Source: UBA12014 sp029248335 | Lineage (GTDB): Bacteria; Planctomycetota; Phycisphaerae; Phycisphaerales; SM1A02 | DNA: 32,708 nt | Assembly: GCA_029248335.1 (NCBI GenBank) | Contig: JAQWJM010000100.1 | Location: 1 to 32,708, forward strand | Reading direction: 5' to 3' | Shown: one piece after another, positions 32,604 to 32,708 of the stretch | Layout of the letters: every line of letters begins with the position of its first letter | How positions within the stretch are numbered: the stretch's first letter is position 1 | Program-made: the position numbers and the translations under genes | The notes under the pieces: generated by a model | What the model was told of the DNA's origin: nothing | The model's database searches: none | What the model saw: only the letters and a program-made list of their open reading frames with translations

Positions 32604-32708
32604 ATGCGCCCCCTCGCCCTCTCAGAACATCGCGTGATCCGATTGGTGGTGCTCTGCGCGTTGTACGTCGCGCAGGGCGTCCCCTTCGGGTTCCTCACCG
32701 TCACCCTC
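32604..32708 (+). CDS. MFS transporter, AmpG/PAT-like, N-terminal fragment
   Basis: Only the first 35 codons are in the window, reading on from ATG 32604 to the last base. The first membrane helix contains LYVAQGVPFGFLTVTL, which resembles the 'LYFxQGLPYGF' first helix of the AmpG/PAT-type major facilitator family. A GGAG sits 11-14 nt before the ATG. The substrate cannot be told from this fragment. Confidence 0.6.
   Translation, partial: MRPLALSEHRVIRLVVLCALYVAQGVPFGFLTVTL

Overview
The window is strongly GC-rich and looks like a planctomycete chromosome of the Phycisphaerae/Phycisphaerales type. This is inferred from a secreted protein ending in paired dockerin-like calcium loops after an 'IPDEC' motif, a surface protein ending in a short PG-rich motif, a hydrophobic stretch and an arginine run, a type-I sulfatase, and a pseudopilin cluster with very large minor pseudopilins. 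No rRNA, CRISPR array, transposase or phage gene was seen. Long plus-strand open frames over 5.2-13.5 kb and 22.2-24.6 kb are antisense shadows of recognisable minus-strand genes.

Layout. (1) 1-2140: the 3' part of a PHP-domain hydrolase gene, convergent with a SAM-dependent methyltransferase gene, then a short spacer with a 9-bp triplicate repeat. (2) 2141-5227, minus: a large exported metalloprotease with a metzincin zinc site, seven FG-GAP propeller repeats and a C-terminal dockerin-like module. (3) 5631-24313, minus: about 18.5 kb of type II secretion / type IV pilus machinery. In transcription order it holds a PilB/GspE-type ATPase, a PilT-type ATPase, a second GspE-type ATPase, the platform protein GspF, and six prepilin-like genes. 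The last five junctions overlap or nearly touch. The set ends with a 2024-residue GspK-like protein and a clear intrinsic terminator. (4) 24492-26376, plus: a stand-alone phosphopantothenoylcysteine synthetase (CoaB) gene, a short-form 6-phosphogluconate dehydrogenase gene and a terminator. (5) 26449-29840, minus: a TauE/SafE permease, a persulfide-dioxygenase-like metallo-beta-lactamase fused to two rhodanese domains, and an XdhC-like protein. (6) 29934-32708, plus: an exported sulfatase, tRNA-Leu(UAA), a terminator, a surface-protein gene with a sorting-like tail, and the start of an MFS transporter.

How they may work together. The ATPases, GspF and pseudopilins would build a periplasmic pseudopilus. 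Prepilin peptidase, secretin and GspC/L/M-like parts are not in this window. The exported protease next door is a plausible cargo, but that is inference. The MBL-rhodanese and TauE genes form a likely sulfide/persulfide oxidation and sulfite export pair. The most unusual item is the pseudopilin operon with its enlarged tip components, the PilT gene beside it and the structured leader before gspE.
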